Assembly (NCBI RefSeq): GCF_020991005.1
Contig: NZ_JAJLLW010000002.1
Location: 486,930-550,929, forward strand
DNA: 64,000 nt
Source: Halomonas sp. CUBES01
GTDB taxonomy: Bacteria > Pseudomonadota > Gammaproteobacteria > Pseudomonadales > Halomonadaceae
Direction of reading: 5' to 3'
Shown here: piece by piece, positions 12,812-21,751 of the stretch
Layout of the letters: every line of letters starts with the position of its first letter
How positions within the stretch are numbered: position 1 is the stretch's first letter
Translations under genes and position numbers: made by a program
The notes under the pieces: generated by a model
Databases searched by the model: none
Told to the model about the DNA's origin: nothing
What the model saw: only the letters and a program-made list of their open reading frames with translations

Positions 12812-13910
12812 GGGGAAGATCCTGCCGGGCAAGGTCGCGGTAGTGCTCATGCAGGCGGTGAATCACGCTGTCCCAGCCGAACTGACGTTCGACAAAGTGA
12901 CGGGCGTAGCGGCCACTGGCGGCAATATCGTTGCTGAATAGCGCCGTGCACGCTTCCGCCATGGCATCAGGGTCGAGAGGGCGGCATAAAATACCGCCGC
13001 CCAGCGGGACGTTCTCGATCAGCGCGCCGGCCCGTGCGCCGATGACCGGCAGGCCGCTGGCCATTGCTTCCTGAGCGATCAAGCCGAAGGTTTCGCGGGT
13101 ACCGGCGTGGAGCAGGGCATCGCTGCTGGCAAGCGCGGTGGCGACCTCGTGGGCACCACAGCAGCGCTCCACCACTGTGACGTTATCGGGCACTTGATGG
13201 GGCATGCCAGGGCCCATGAGCAGCAGATGATAGTCGCTTCCAAGCTTCTTCATGGTGGCGAGCAGCGTGTCGATGTTTTTTTCTCGCGAGCAGCGACCGA
13301 CGAAGATGAGTAGCCTTTTGTCTTCGCCAATGCCGTAGCGCCTGCGCAGACCCGGGTCAAAGCGATCCGGATGAAACTGCGCAAGGTCGACGCCCAATGG
13401 CTGCATGCGCACGTTGTCGACGCCCCACTCGGTCAGCCGCTCGGCCATGGCCTTGCAGGGGGCCAATACGCTATCGAAGCGCCGATAAAGGTCGACGACG
13501 TAGCGGATCAGGCGCTGGCGGACGTGGTTCCCAAAGCGGTCGCCCATCAGCCGGGGTAGGTCCGAGTGATAGAAACCGACTACCGGCACGCCAAGCCGTT
13601 GGCCGGCATCCAGCGCTGCCCAGGCCGTCACGTAGGGGTCGCCTGCCTCGATCAGGTCAGGCGCCAGGTCGACAAGCGTATTGCACCAGGGGCGGCGGCG
13701 CAGCGGAAACCGGTATCCCTGGCCCAGGGGTAGGCGCATAGCTGGCAGGGTGTGGGTGTCGCCCAGGCTGTCACCCTCGGCGCCGGGCACCACCAGGCTG
13801 GCTCTCACCTGGGCGGCGCGCAGCACGCGATGTTTTGCCTGCAGGTAAGTACGTACGCCGCCGCTGGCCGGCGCGTGGAACATGGTTATGTCGGCAATAT
13901 GCAAGGTCAT
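12789..13910 (-). CDS. GT4-family glycosyltransferase
   Basis: 373-residue GT-B fold glycosyltransferase. The N-terminal acceptor half includes a Gly-Gly loop (ASGGVRTYL). The C-terminal nucleotide-sugar half has the GRCSREKNIDTLL segment and the E-x7-E motif in TRETFGLIAQEAMASGLPVIG. It resembles bacterial mannosyl/glucosyl transferases acting on lipids, but donor and acceptor cannot be read from sequence. Its 3' end overlaps the following membrane-protein gene, so the two are probably one transcription unit. Confidence 0.8.
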   Translation of the reverse strand: MTLHIADITMFHAPASGGVRTYLQAKHRVLRAAQVRASLVVPGAEGDSLGDTHTLPAMRLPLGQGYRFPLRRRPWCNTLVDLAPDLIEAGDPYVTAWAALDAGQRLGVPVVGFYHSDLPRLMGDRFGNHVRQRLIRYVVDLYRRFDSVLAPCKAMAERLTEWGVDNVRMQPLGVDLAQFHPDRFDPGLRRRYGIGEDKRLLIFVGRCSREKNIDTLLATMKKLGSDYHLLLMGPGMPHQVPDNVTVVERCCGAHEVATALASSDALLHAGTRETFGLIAQEAMASGLPVIGARAGALIENVPLGGGILCRPLDPDAMAEACTALFSNDIAASGRYARHFVERQFGWDSVIHRLHEHYRDLARQDLPHARSHYR

Positions 13911-13987
13911 CTCCGAGCCACACGAGTGTCATCGGATTACCATAGGGAAGAAATAAGTCAGTTAGGCGACAGTACTGGGGAGGGGGA

Positions 13988-14016
13988 AATAAAAACGCCA
14001 CGGCAGGCCGTGGCGT
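13988..14016 (-). terminator. Terminator of the RNase II gene
   Basis: ACGCCACGG at 13995-14003 pairs with CCGTGGCGT at 14008-14016 around a 4-nt loop. On the minus strand it is followed by TTTTTATTT. It lies 33 bases beyond the rnb stop and separates rnb from the glycosyltransferase gene in the same direction. Confidence 0.88.
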
Positions 14017-14048
14017 AACAATAACATTCATTGTTCAGGTATGTGACG

Positions 14049-15989
14049 TCACACTGCCGGCCGCGCCACTAGCGAGCGGGTCTCTTCACGTGCTTCGGTC
14101 AGCGCCACACGCAAGCTGTCGCCGAGCTTGTAACGCTCTTCGCCTTCGATCTGGATGCGGCCCTCTTTATCGTCGATGACCACCTTGCTGCGGTCACTGT
14201 GCATCAAGGGAGCGGGCACGAAGGCCGTGGCACCATTTTCGAGCAGGCGAACGCGCATACCGCCTCGGTTGATCGCCATGATCTCGGCGTCAAAGGTGTC
14301 CTGGTTCTGCGCGGCGGGCGTCAGGTAGCGCACGTAAAGCCAGTCTTTCACGTCGCGCTCGGCCATACGGTTCAGGCGGCGACGCTCGGTCAGCTGTTCG
14401 GTGAGCTGCTGGCTGGCTTCAGCCGGGGCCTGTTCACCCTTCAGTACGCGCTTGATCAGGCGGTGGTTGACCATATCGCCATACTTTCGGATTGGCGAAG
14501 TCCAGGTAGCGTAGGCGGCAAGGCCCAGGCCGAAGTGCGGGCCGGGTTGGGCCGACATGCTGGTGAAACCCTGGAAGCGACGCAGGCGGGCATCCAACCA
14601 GGCATCGTCGCGGCTTTCCAGCGCGCGTTTGAGGTCTTTGTAATGGGCAAGCTCGGTTAACGCCTGCTGGTCCACGTCAATTTCCTGACCCGCCAGAAAT
14701 TCCTGCGCGGCCTCGGCTTTTTCGGGCTCGAAGGCGCGGTGCACGTTAAAGATGCCGTGGCCGATGTGCTGGGCGAGGAAGTCCGCGCAACAGGCGTTGG
14801 CGGCAATCATCGACTCTTCGATCATGCGGTTGGCAATGCGGCGATCCTCGGTGCGAATACCCAGGACATTACCCGCATCGTCCAGGTCAAAGACGTAATC
14901 CGGACGATCCTTGAAGACCAGGGCATGCTCGTTACGCCAGGCGGTACGCGCTTCGGTTAAATCGCGCAGCGCGGTCAGCTGCTCGGCAATGTTATCCGCC
15001 GGTGCCCAGTCACCCTGGCCGTCGATCCAGTCAGACACATGGTCGTAAGCCAGTTTGGCGTGGGATTTAACAGTGGCGGCAAAAAAGCGGTAATTGCCAA
15101 GGCTACCGTCGGCATTGATATCCAGCGTGCAGGCCAGTGCCGGGCGTTCTTGGTCTTCCCACAGCGAGCACAGCTCATCCGATAACTTCTCGGGCAGCAT
15201 GGTGACGTTCTGGCCGGGCAAATACACCGTAAAGGCGCGGGTGCGCGCTTCCAGGTCGGCGGCGTGGCCTTCTTCCACGTAGGCGGTGGGATCGGCGATG
15301 GCGACGCTCAACTGCCAGCCGCCTTCAGCGCGCGGCGTGACGTGCAGGGCGTCATCCATATCGCGGGTCTTCTCACCGTCGATGGTAAAGAAGGGCTGTG
15401 CGGTAAGGTCCTCGCGGACAAGGCCTTCATCGTGCAGTGGCCAGTCGTCGCCCGCATTTGGAGACGCCTGCTCCAGCGCATGACGGGCAAGCGTGACACG
15501 CCATGGCACGGCGGGGTCGTCTGACTTGGCGACCAGCTCGTCGATCTGGCTGAAAAAGCCGCGATCGTTCTGTTTGAGCGGGTGACGCACCAGGCGCGCC
15601 ACGACCCAGTCGCCATCGGCGATGGTGGATTCGTCCAGGGTGTTTTTGATGCGTGCCTTGAGCACATTGCGGATCGATGGATGATCCGGCACCACCGCAA
15701 GGCGGTCTTCGCGCTTTTGCACCCTTGCAACAAAGCGGTCGAGCCCGGCCTCGATCAGCTTTTCGGGCTCGAGGGATTTTTTATCGCCGTTTTCATGGAT
15801 GACGCCCTCGACGCGGTCGCCGTGCAGCACCTGTTTCATGGCGGGGGGCGGCACGAAATAGGATTCACCGTCGTCGGTTTCAAGAAACCCGAAGCCTTTC
15901 TCGGTAGCTTTGATCACCCCTTCAGCACGTGGGGTGGTATCGCGAATCTGTTGCTTGAGCGAGGCAAGCACGGAATTGTTTTGCAGCAT
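14049..15989 (-). CDS. rnb: Exoribonuclease II
   Basis: 3'-to-5' exoribonuclease of the RNB family, degrading single-stranded RNA processively in the cytoplasm. 646 residues versus 644 for E. coli RNase II. Two N-terminal OB/cold-shock folds (GVIKATEKGFGFLETDDG) are followed by the catalytic RNB domain, whose FTIDGEKTRDMDDALHV holds the magnesium-binding aspartates (D204, D210, D212, D213). A C-terminal S1 domain follows. Length and lack of a basic tail favour RNase II over RNase R. A good sigma-70 promoter lies just upstream. Confidence 0.92.
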   Translation of the reverse strand: MLQNNSVLASLKQQIRDTTPRAEGVIKATEKGFGFLETDDGESYFVPPPAMKQVLHGDRVEGVIHENGDKKSLEPEKLIEAGLDRFVARVQKREDRLAVVPDHPSIRNVLKARIKNTLDESTIADGDWVVARLVRHPLKQNDRGFFSQIDELVAKSDDPAVPWRVTLARHALEQASPNAGDDWPLHDEGLVREDLTAQPFFTIDGEKTRDMDDALHVTPRAEGGWQLSVAIADPTAYVEEGHAADLEARTRAFTVYLPGQNVTMLPEKLSDELCSLWEDQERPALACTLDINADGSLGNYRFFAATVKSHAKLAYDHVSDWIDGQGDWAPADNIAEQLTALRDLTEARTAWRNEHALVFKDRPDYVFDLDDAGNVLGIRTEDRRIANRMIEESMIAANACCADFLAQHIGHGIFNVHRAFEPEKAEAAQEFLAGQEIDVDQQALTELAHYKDLKRALESRDDAWLDARLRRFQGFTSMSAQPGPHFGLGLAAYATWTSPIRKYGDMVNHRLIKRVLKGEQAPAEASQQLTEQLTERRRLNRMAERDVKDWLYVRYLTPAAQNQDTFDAEIMAINRGGMRVRLLENGATAFVPAPLMHSDRSKVVIDDKEGRIQIEGEERYKLGDSLRVALTEAREETRSLVARPAV

Positions 15990-16021
15990 GAGGTCAATCA
16001 GTTGGCGAAGGATAGGGGGAC

Positions 16022-16050
16022 ACTATACGGATTACCGGGAGCCGCGCCAA
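16022..16050 (-). promoter_or_regulatory. Sigma-70 promoter for rnb
   Basis: On the minus strand, -35 TTGGCG (16045-16050) and -10 TATAGT (16022-16027) are separated by 17 bases. This places transcription start about 25 bases before the rnb ATG. Confidence 0.65.
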
Positions 16051-16170
16051 TTGTCGCCGTGTGAAGTTCTCTTTGGTTACAAGTTATCAATAACCTACAT
16101 CCCATCTGGTAGACGTGTCATCCCCTTATTAAAAGAAGAAAAGTGTCCCTACAAAACATGTTAGCGGATC

Positions 16171-16221
16171 ATTGGTACTTGAATGGTATTAATTATTGGC
16201 TATATTGGTATCTAATTGGTC
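16171..16221 (+). promoter_or_regulatory. Promoter of the nag operon overlapped by repeated ATTGGT operator-like sites
   Basis: A sigma-70 promoter, TTGAAT (16179-16184), 16 bases, TATATT (16201-16206), precedes the GntR gene. Over it lie two pairs of direct repeats, each with 11-base spacing: ATTGGTA/AATGGTA at 16171/16182 and ATTGGTA/ATTGGTC at 16204/16215. A fifth related ATTGGCT is at 16195. One pair covers the -35 and the other the -10 and start, an arrangement suited to autorepression by the adjacent GntR regulator. An inverse copy, ACCAAT, occurs at 19119 before the PTS fusion gene. Confidence 0.55.
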
Positions 16222-16242
16222 TTTAATATTCAGGTGAAATCC

Positions 16243-16977
16243 ATGGATTCACGCTTTACGCAGCTGCGCCTTGACCCTAAGGGCGCGACGCCTCTTTACC
16301 AGCAGTTGGCTCGTCAGCTGGAGCATGCCATTGAGACGGGTGCCTGGGAGGTTGGCGAGGCGCTGCCTTCAGAGCGCAACTTGGCCGATACCCTCGATGT
16401 CTCGCGTATAACCGCGCGCAAGGCTTTGGACTGTTTGGCTGAGCTGGGGCTTATTCGTCGTAGCCGTGGTTCTGGCACCTTCATCACGCCTCGTCTCAAT
16501 CAGTCATTAACCCGGTTGGTGAGTTTCACCGAGCTCCTTACCCAACGCGGTTTTACGCCAAGTTCTCAATGGTTAGAGCGCAGGCTGGCAAATCCCAATG
16601 CGGAAGAGAGCATGCGTCTTGGCCTGGGGGCCGATGCCCAGGTGGCGCGCCTAAAGCGTTTACGCTTGGCCGATGAAGTGGTGATGGCGGTAGAGGATAG
16701 CTGTCTACCTGTATCAGTGATGCCCGATCCCCAGTCAGTCGAAACGTCTCTCTATGCAGTGCTGGAAGCCAGCGGCAAGCCAGTGACGCGAGCCCTGCAG
16801 CATGTCACTGCCATCAATGCGGACGCAGAGCTAGCGGTGCTCGCCGAGGTAGCTGAGGGACAGGCACTGCTTAAAGTTACACGACTGGGCTACCTAGCCG
16901 ACGGCACACCAGCGGAGCTAACGATTACCTACTGCCGCACCGATTACTACGACTTTATGGTCGAGCTGACTCGCTAG
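16243..16977 (+). CDS. nagR: GntR/HutC-family regulator of the GlcNAc operon (NagR-like)
   Basis: 244-residue repressor with an N-terminal winged helix (PLYQQLARQLEHAIETGAWEVG through SRGSGTFI, about residues 15-80) and a C-terminal UTRA effector domain, the HutC/DasR/NagR layout. The ATG at 16243 follows CAGGTGA and gives a conventional N-terminus; the frame extends to 16216 without a better site. By family analogy the effector would be GlcNAc-6-P or GlcN-6-P. It is the first gene of the nag operon, its TAG lying inside the nagA ribosome site. Codons are noticeably more A/T-ended than in rnb. Confidence 0.85.
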   Translation: MDSRFTQLRLDPKGATPLYQQLARQLEHAIETGAWEVGEALPSERNLADTLDVSRITARKALDCLAELGLIRRSRGSGTFITPRLNQSLTRLVSFTELLTQRGFTPSSQWLERRLANPNAEESMRLGLGADAQVARLKRLRLADEVVMAVEDSCLPVSVMPDPQSVETSLYAVLEASGKPVTRALQHVTAINADAELAVLAEVAEGQALLKVTRLGYLADGTPAELTITYCRTDYYDFMVELTR

Positions 16978-16985
16978 GAGACGTT

Positions 16986-18089
16986 ATGCAATTTGGCAAT
17001 ATTCGTACCCCCCAGGGTTGGCGTCTGGGAGAAATTCACTGGGATAAGGGACGTATCAGTCGCATTAGAGGCGAATCGGTAGACCCGGATACCAATGACC
17101 ATCCTCGAGTACTGCCTGGCTTTATTGATTTACATGTGCATGGCGGCGGTGGTGCAGATGTCATGGAAGGGGGCGAAGCACTGGCTATTTTGGCTCGCAC
17201 CCACGTGCGCTTCGGCACCACGCGGCTATTAGCTACCACCATGACGGCGCCTGACACCCATATCCGGCAGACACTGCGCGAAGTCGCTGCCTATATGGAA
17301 GCGCCAGTACTCCAGGCCGCCCAAGTGTTGGGCGTACATTTGGAAGGCCCCTACATTAACCCTGGCAAGCTAGGTGCCCAGCCGGCCTATGCAAGGGTTG
17401 GAATGACTGAGGAGTTGGACGAGCTCTGCGCCCTGGCGCCGATTCGCTTGATCACCCTGGCCCCTGAATTGTCTGGCCACTTGGCGTTGATTCAGTACCT
17501 TAGCGAGAGAGGCGTACGGGTGCAGCTGGGTCATACATTGGGTAGCTACGAAGAAGGTGTGGAAGCACTGGCCAACGGTGCTAGTGGCTTCGCTCACTTG
17601 TTCAATGCCATGACCGGTCTGCACCACCGCAAGCCTGGCATGGTGGGCGCGGCGCTGGCCCATGCTCAGTACGCCGAAGTGATCCCTGATCTGTTACATG
17701 TCCACCCAGGCGCCATCCGCACTGCCCTTCGTTGTATCCCCAATCTCTATGCGGTCACCGACTCGACGGCCGCCGCGGGTATGCATGACGGTGACTATCG
17801 GCTTGGCGAGCATACCGTCACCAAGTGTCTGGGGGGCGTGCGGTTAGCCGACGGCACCCTGGCAGGCAGTACGCTGACCATGGATCAGGCGCTGCGCAAC
17901 CTGGTCTCGCTAGGGCTCTCTCTGGCCGAAGCCTCCGATCGTCTCTCTCGCTACCCGGCGGACTTCCTGGGTATTAGTGATATTGGTCGCCTTCAGGAAG
18001 GCGCCTCAGCTGACCTGGTTGTTCTTGATCCCCAGCTTCAAATCAAAGCGGTCGTCGTCGAGGGCCGCACCATTCAAGGAGATACCTGA
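16986..18089 (+). CDS. nagA: N-acetylglucosamine-6-phosphate deacetylase
   Basis: Hydrolyses GlcNAc-6-P to GlcN-6-P and acetate, the first cytoplasmic step after PTS uptake. 367-residue amidohydrolase: metal site HVHGG, metal-binding glutamate in VHLEGPYINP, histidines in LGHT and FAHLFNAMTGL, and the catalytic aspartate in VTDSTAAAG. GGAG lies six bases before the ATG. Its TGA overlaps the next gene's ATG by one base. Confidence 0.95.
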   Translation: MQFGNIRTPQGWRLGEIHWDKGRISRIRGESVDPDTNDHPRVLPGFIDLHVHGGGGADVMEGGEALAILARTHVRFGTTRLLATTMTAPDTHIRQTLREVAAYMEAPVLQAAQVLGVHLEGPYINPGKLGAQPAYARVGMTEELDELCALAPIRLITLAPELSGHLALIQYLSERGVRVQLGHTLGSYEEGVEALANGASGFAHLFNAMTGLHHRKPGMVGAALAHAQYAEVIPDLLHVHPGAIRTALRCIPNLYAVTDSTAAAGMHDGDYRLGEHTVTKCLGGVRLADGTLAGSTLTMDQALRNLVSLGLSLAEASDRLSRYPADFLGISDIGRLQEGASADLVVLDPQLQIKAVVVEGRTIQGDT

Positions 18090-19108
18090 TGTCCCTGATG
18101 CTTGCGGAAGCCCGCAACGCGCCGGACCGTATTCGCGGCCAGTTGCAGCGTAACGCCCAAATCTTTGCCCCATTGGGCGAGCAACTGCGCCAGACGCCGC
18201 CCGCGGCTGCGGTGACCGTTGCCCGTGGCAGCTCCGATCATGCTGCCAGCTACTTTGCTTATCTCTGCATGCAGCAACGCGGCATCCCGGTAGCCTCTTT
18301 GCCGCCCTCGCTAACCACGTTGAGAAAGGCGCCCTGGCGCGTTCGCGGCCAATTGGCTCTGGCTGTCTCTCAGTCGGGGCAGAGTCCTGACTTGATCGCC
18401 ACTCAGCAGGCACTGGCGGCCGCTGGCGCTCGAACACTCGCGTTGATTAATACGCCTCAGTCACCTTTAGGCGCTGCTAGCGACAATGAGGTTCCTCTCT
18501 ATGCAGGCGAGGAGAAGAGTGTGGCGGCCACTAAAAGCTATCTAGCCACGCTCTCAGCCATGGCCCAGTTGATGGGTCACTGGAATGAGGATCGCCGCTT
18601 GCTGGATGCCTTAGACGAGCTGCCAGGTCGCTTGGAACTCGCTCTGGACCAGGACTGGGCCCCGGCCATTGAAGCTTTTCAGGGGGCTGATCGACTGATG
18701 GTCATTGGACGCGGCGCAGGCTTGGCGGTGGCCCAGGAGGCGGCGCTCAAGTTCAAAGAAACCTGTGCCATTCAAGCCGAGGCCTTGAGTGGCGCCGAAG
18801 TACGCCATGGTCCCATGGCACTGATTGACCGCGGCTATCCAGTGCTGATATTTGCGCCACCTGGGCCGGAGCAGGCTGGGTTGCTGGCGTTAGCCGAGTG
18901 GCTGGAAAGCATTGGTGCTCGCGTTCTGCTAGCCGCCGATTCGGGCGTCACTGAGCGCCATTTAACGGTGGTGGAGGCAGGCCACGAGGCTCTGCAGCCG
19001 CTATCTATCATCCAGAGTTTCTACATCATGGTGGCCGGCTTAGCGGCGGCCAGAGGCAGTGACCCGGATAGTCCTCAGCACCTAAATAAGGTCACCTGCA
19101 CCCTGTAA
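18089..19108 (+). CDS. nagB2: SIS-type glucosamine-6-phosphate deaminase (NagB-II)
   Basis: 339 residues with two tandem sugar isomerase (SIS) domains, as in GlmS without the glutaminase half. First domain contains VARGSSDHAAS and AVSQSGQSPD; second contains VIGRGAGLAVAQEAALKFKE and SGAEVRHGP. In gammaproteobacterial nag clusters lacking classical NagB this protein converts GlcN-6-P to fructose-6-P and ammonia. No classical NagB is in the window, and position after nagA supports the call. AgaS-like function is the alternative. Confidence 0.85.
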   Translation: MSLMLAEARNAPDRIRGQLQRNAQIFAPLGEQLRQTPPAAAVTVARGSSDHAASYFAYLCMQQRGIPVASLPPSLTTLRKAPWRVRGQLALAVSQSGQSPDLIATQQALAAAGARTLALINTPQSPLGAASDNEVPLYAGEEKSVAATKSYLATLSAMAQLMGHWNEDRRLLDALDELPGRLELALDQDWAPAIEAFQGADRLMVIGRGAGLAVAQEAALKFKETCAIQAEALSGAEVRHGPMALIDRGYPVLIFAPPGPEQAGLLALAEWLESIGARVLLAADSGVTERHLTVVEAGHEALQPLSIIQSFYIMVAGLAAARGSDPDSPQHLNKVTCTL

Positions 19109-19158
19109 AGACAAATAAACCAATAGCTCCATAATAAAGACAACGCGGGAGTTTCCCC

Positions 19159-21750
19159 ATGTCCGATCCAAGTCAAACCTTAATCTTGCAGTCACCGGTG
19201 GAGGGGATTGTGGTTCCCCTAAGCGAGGTGCCCGATCCGGTCTTCGCAGGTCTGTCACTGGGCGAAGGTATCGCCATTGACCCCCTCGGCGGGTGTCTGC
19301 ATGCCCCCTGCGATGGCGAGATAGTGCAGTGCGCCCGTACCCGCCATGCCCTGACCCTGAGAACAGACGCCGGGGTGGAGCTATTGCTTCACCTGGGCCT
19401 TGACACCGTCGAGCTAGAGGGCCAAGGCATTGAGCTGATGGTGTCAGTGGGTGACAGTGTGCGCGCTGGTGATCCGCTGTGTCGCTTTGATGCCGACGTG
19501 CTGGCGCTAGGTGCCTCTGCGCTGATCACGCCTCTGGTGGTTACTGAACCCGCTGCCTGGCACCTATTGCCGCCTCGCCATAGTAAGGGGGAACGTGTTG
19601 CGCTTGGTGAGGAGCTGTTGGTGCTTACTCGCACCTCAGCGGAGCAGGACGAAGCCGCAACGACCAAAGGCCCATTAATGGAGCGCTGCCTAACGCTCGC
19701 CCTCGCGGCTGGGTTGCATGCCCGCCCTGCGGCACGACTAAGAGCCATCGCACGGGAGTACGGTGTTAATTTGGAAGTGCACCTCGAGCCAGCGACAGAA
19801 GGTGCTGGCGCGAACGTCGAAAGCTTAAGTGCGCTAATGAACCTTGGTTTGGTCGCAGGCAGCGCTTTGCGTCTGAGAGCCCAGGGAACTCGGGGGGAGG
19901 CCGCTTTGGACGCCGCTGAAGCGCTGCTGACTACTCCCGAAGCCAAGGAGCACGCCGCTGGCACAACCCAGGCGGTACCGACCCAGGCATTTGAGAAAGA
20001 ACTTGAGACGGGAGAGCTGGCTGGTTTGATTGCCAGTCAGGGCTTGGCGACTGGCCCTCTGATAGTCTGCCGACCGCCACTGCCTAGCGTGCCTTATGAC
20101 GGCGAAGGTGAAAGCGTTGAGTCCCCACGCCTTAAACAGGCACTTAACCGTATCAGTGACGATTTAGCAAAGGCCGAGGTGCAGGCGACACACCAAGGGC
20201 AGCCCGCCGAGGCGGAAATCTTCGCAGCCCATGGCGCCTGGCTTGAAGATCCGAACTTAGCTGCAGAGGCAGAGGCGCGGATTAGCGATGGCCGCAGTGC
20301 TGGCCAAGCTTGGCGGGAAGCATTAGACGCTGAAGCAGAGCGGCTTGCTGCTAGCGGTAACGACTTGCTGGCTGCCCGTGTCGCGGATCTGCGCGACTTG
20401 CAGCGACGTGTGATGGTGGCGCTGAGCGGCGACAATCAAGAGGCAGCTCCTGAGTTGCCCGAAGGCGCCATATTGGTGGCGGAGGACTTAACCCCGTCGG
20501 AGTTGGTTGCCGTGGCCGACCAGCACCCGGCGGGGCTTTGCCTCTCCGGCGGAGGAACGACTTCTCATGTGGCGATACTGGCGCGGGCACGGGGTATCCC
20601 TTGTCTCGTGGCCATGGGGCAGGCGCTATTGGAAGCTGCTCATGAGGCCGCCCTTGGAAGCGTCATTCTAGATGCCGAGAAAGGATGCTTGGCACTGAAG
20701 CCAACGCCGATGCAACTAGCCGAGATGGCTGAGCGGATTGAGGCTCGCCGACAGCAAGCCGAAACGGCGCGGGCGGCCGCTCATGAGCCTGCCATCACCC
20801 TAGACGGACGTACCGTTGAGGTGCGCGCTAATATTGGTGGTGCAGAGGAAGCGTGCCTAGCGGCAGCGTCAGGCGCCGATGGCGTAGGCTTACTGCGCAG
20901 CGAGTTTCTGTTCTTGGGACGTGATAGCGCCCCCGACGAGGCCACTCAGCGCGAAGAATACCAGGCCGCTTTAACGGCCTTGGACGGTAAGCCGGTGATT
21001 ATTCGCACGCTGGATATCGGCGCCGACAAGCAGCTTCCTTATCTACGTTTGCCAACCGTGCCTAATCCAGCGTTAGGAGTACGCGGCGTGCGCCTTTGGC
21101 AGAGCCAGCCTGAGCTTTTGGAGACGCAGCTACGAGCGATACTCGGTGTCACCCCATTGAAAGCGCTGCATATCATGCTGCCTATGGTGAGCGAGGCCGC
21201 CGAGCTACGCGAAGTGCGCCAGCGTTTAGAGACACTGGCCGCTGAGTTAGGGCTGAGTGAACGGCCGCGGTTAGGGGCCATGATCGAAGTGCCTAGCGCT
21301 GCACTCTGCGCTGCCAGTCTTGCCGATGAGGCAGACTTCCTTTCCATTGGCACCAATGACTTAACCCAGTACACCCTGGCCATGGATCGTGAAGATCCAG
21401 CGCTGGCTAGTCGGGCGGATGTACTGCACCCGGCGGTACTGCGTCTGATCCAAGCGACGGTCGCTGGCGCAGCCAAGCGCTGTCCCGTCGGCGTATGTGG
21501 TAGTGCTGCCAGTGACGAACTGGCTGCTCCTTTGCTAGTGGCTCTGGGGGTCGATGAGCTCTCAGTAGAGCCTGCGCGAATACCGGCGGTAAAGGCTGCT
21601 TTGCGCCATCTGGACACCGCCGCATTGGCAGCCAATATCCCCGAGCTACTGGCCTTGCCTGATGCAGTCTCGGTGCGCTTGCGCCTCGGCGAGCTGCTGG
21701 CCCTGGATAATGAGGCCTCCCCAATAACAACTCCCTTCGCGAGGTGCTGA
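19159..21750 (+). CDS. nagF: PTS multiphosphoryl transfer protein EIIA-HPr-EI (NagF-like)
   Basis: 863-residue fusion of three phosphotransfer modules. EIIA of the glucose type spans about 1-150 with phospho-site H78 in HLGLDTVEL and the partner H63. HPr spans about 173-260 with H187 in GLHARPAARL. Enzyme I spans about 285-850 with H470 in GGTTSHVAILARARG and a PEP-binding C-terminal barrel. It moves phosphate from PEP to the membrane EIICB encoded next, so the operon has a self-contained PTS chain. Fifty bases separate it from the deaminase gene. The stop is two bases before nagE. Confidence 0.93.
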   Translation: MSDPSQTLILQSPVEGIVVPLSEVPDPVFAGLSLGEGIAIDPLGGCLHAPCDGEIVQCARTRHALTLRTDAGVELLLHLGLDTVELEGQGIELMVSVGDSVRAGDPLCRFDADVLALGASALITPLVVTEPAAWHLLPPRHSKGERVALGEELLVLTRTSAEQDEAATTKGPLMERCLTLALAAGLHARPAARLRAIAREYGVNLEVHLEPATEGAGANVESLSALMNLGLVAGSALRLRAQGTRGEAALDAAEALLTTPEAKEHAAGTTQAVPTQAFEKELETGELAGLIASQGLATGPLIVCRPPLPSVPYDGEGESVESPRLKQALNRISDDLAKAEVQATHQGQPAEAEIFAAHGAWLEDPNLAAEAEARISDGRSAGQAWREALDAEAERLAASGNDLLAARVADLRDLQRRVMVALSGDNQEAAPELPEGAILVAEDLTPSELVAVADQHPAGLCLSGGGTTSHVAILARARGIPCLVAMGQALLEAAHEAALGSVILDAEKGCLALKPTPMQLAEMAERIEARRQQAETARAAAHEPAITLDGRTVEVRANIGGAEEACLAAASGADGVGLLRSEFLFLGRDSAPDEATQREEYQAALTALDGKPVIIRTLDIGADKQLPYLRLPTVPNPALGVRGVRLWQSQPELLETQLRAILGVTPLKALHIMLPMVSEAAELREVRQRLETLAAELGLSERPRLGAMIEVPSAALCAASLADEADFLSIGTNDLTQYTLAMDREDPALASRADVLHPAVLRLIQATVAGAAKRCPVGVCGSAASDELAAPLLVALGVDELSVEPARIPAVKAALRHLDTAALAANIPELLALPDAVSVRLRLGELLALDNEASPITTPFARC

Positions 21751-21751
21751 T

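Noticed and set aside
16017..16149. GGGACACT and AGTGTCCC as terminal inverted repeats of a small mobile element (~133 bp)
   Set aside because: The left copy overlaps the start region of a good rnb promoter, no target-site duplication flanks the pair, and eight bases is weak evidence.
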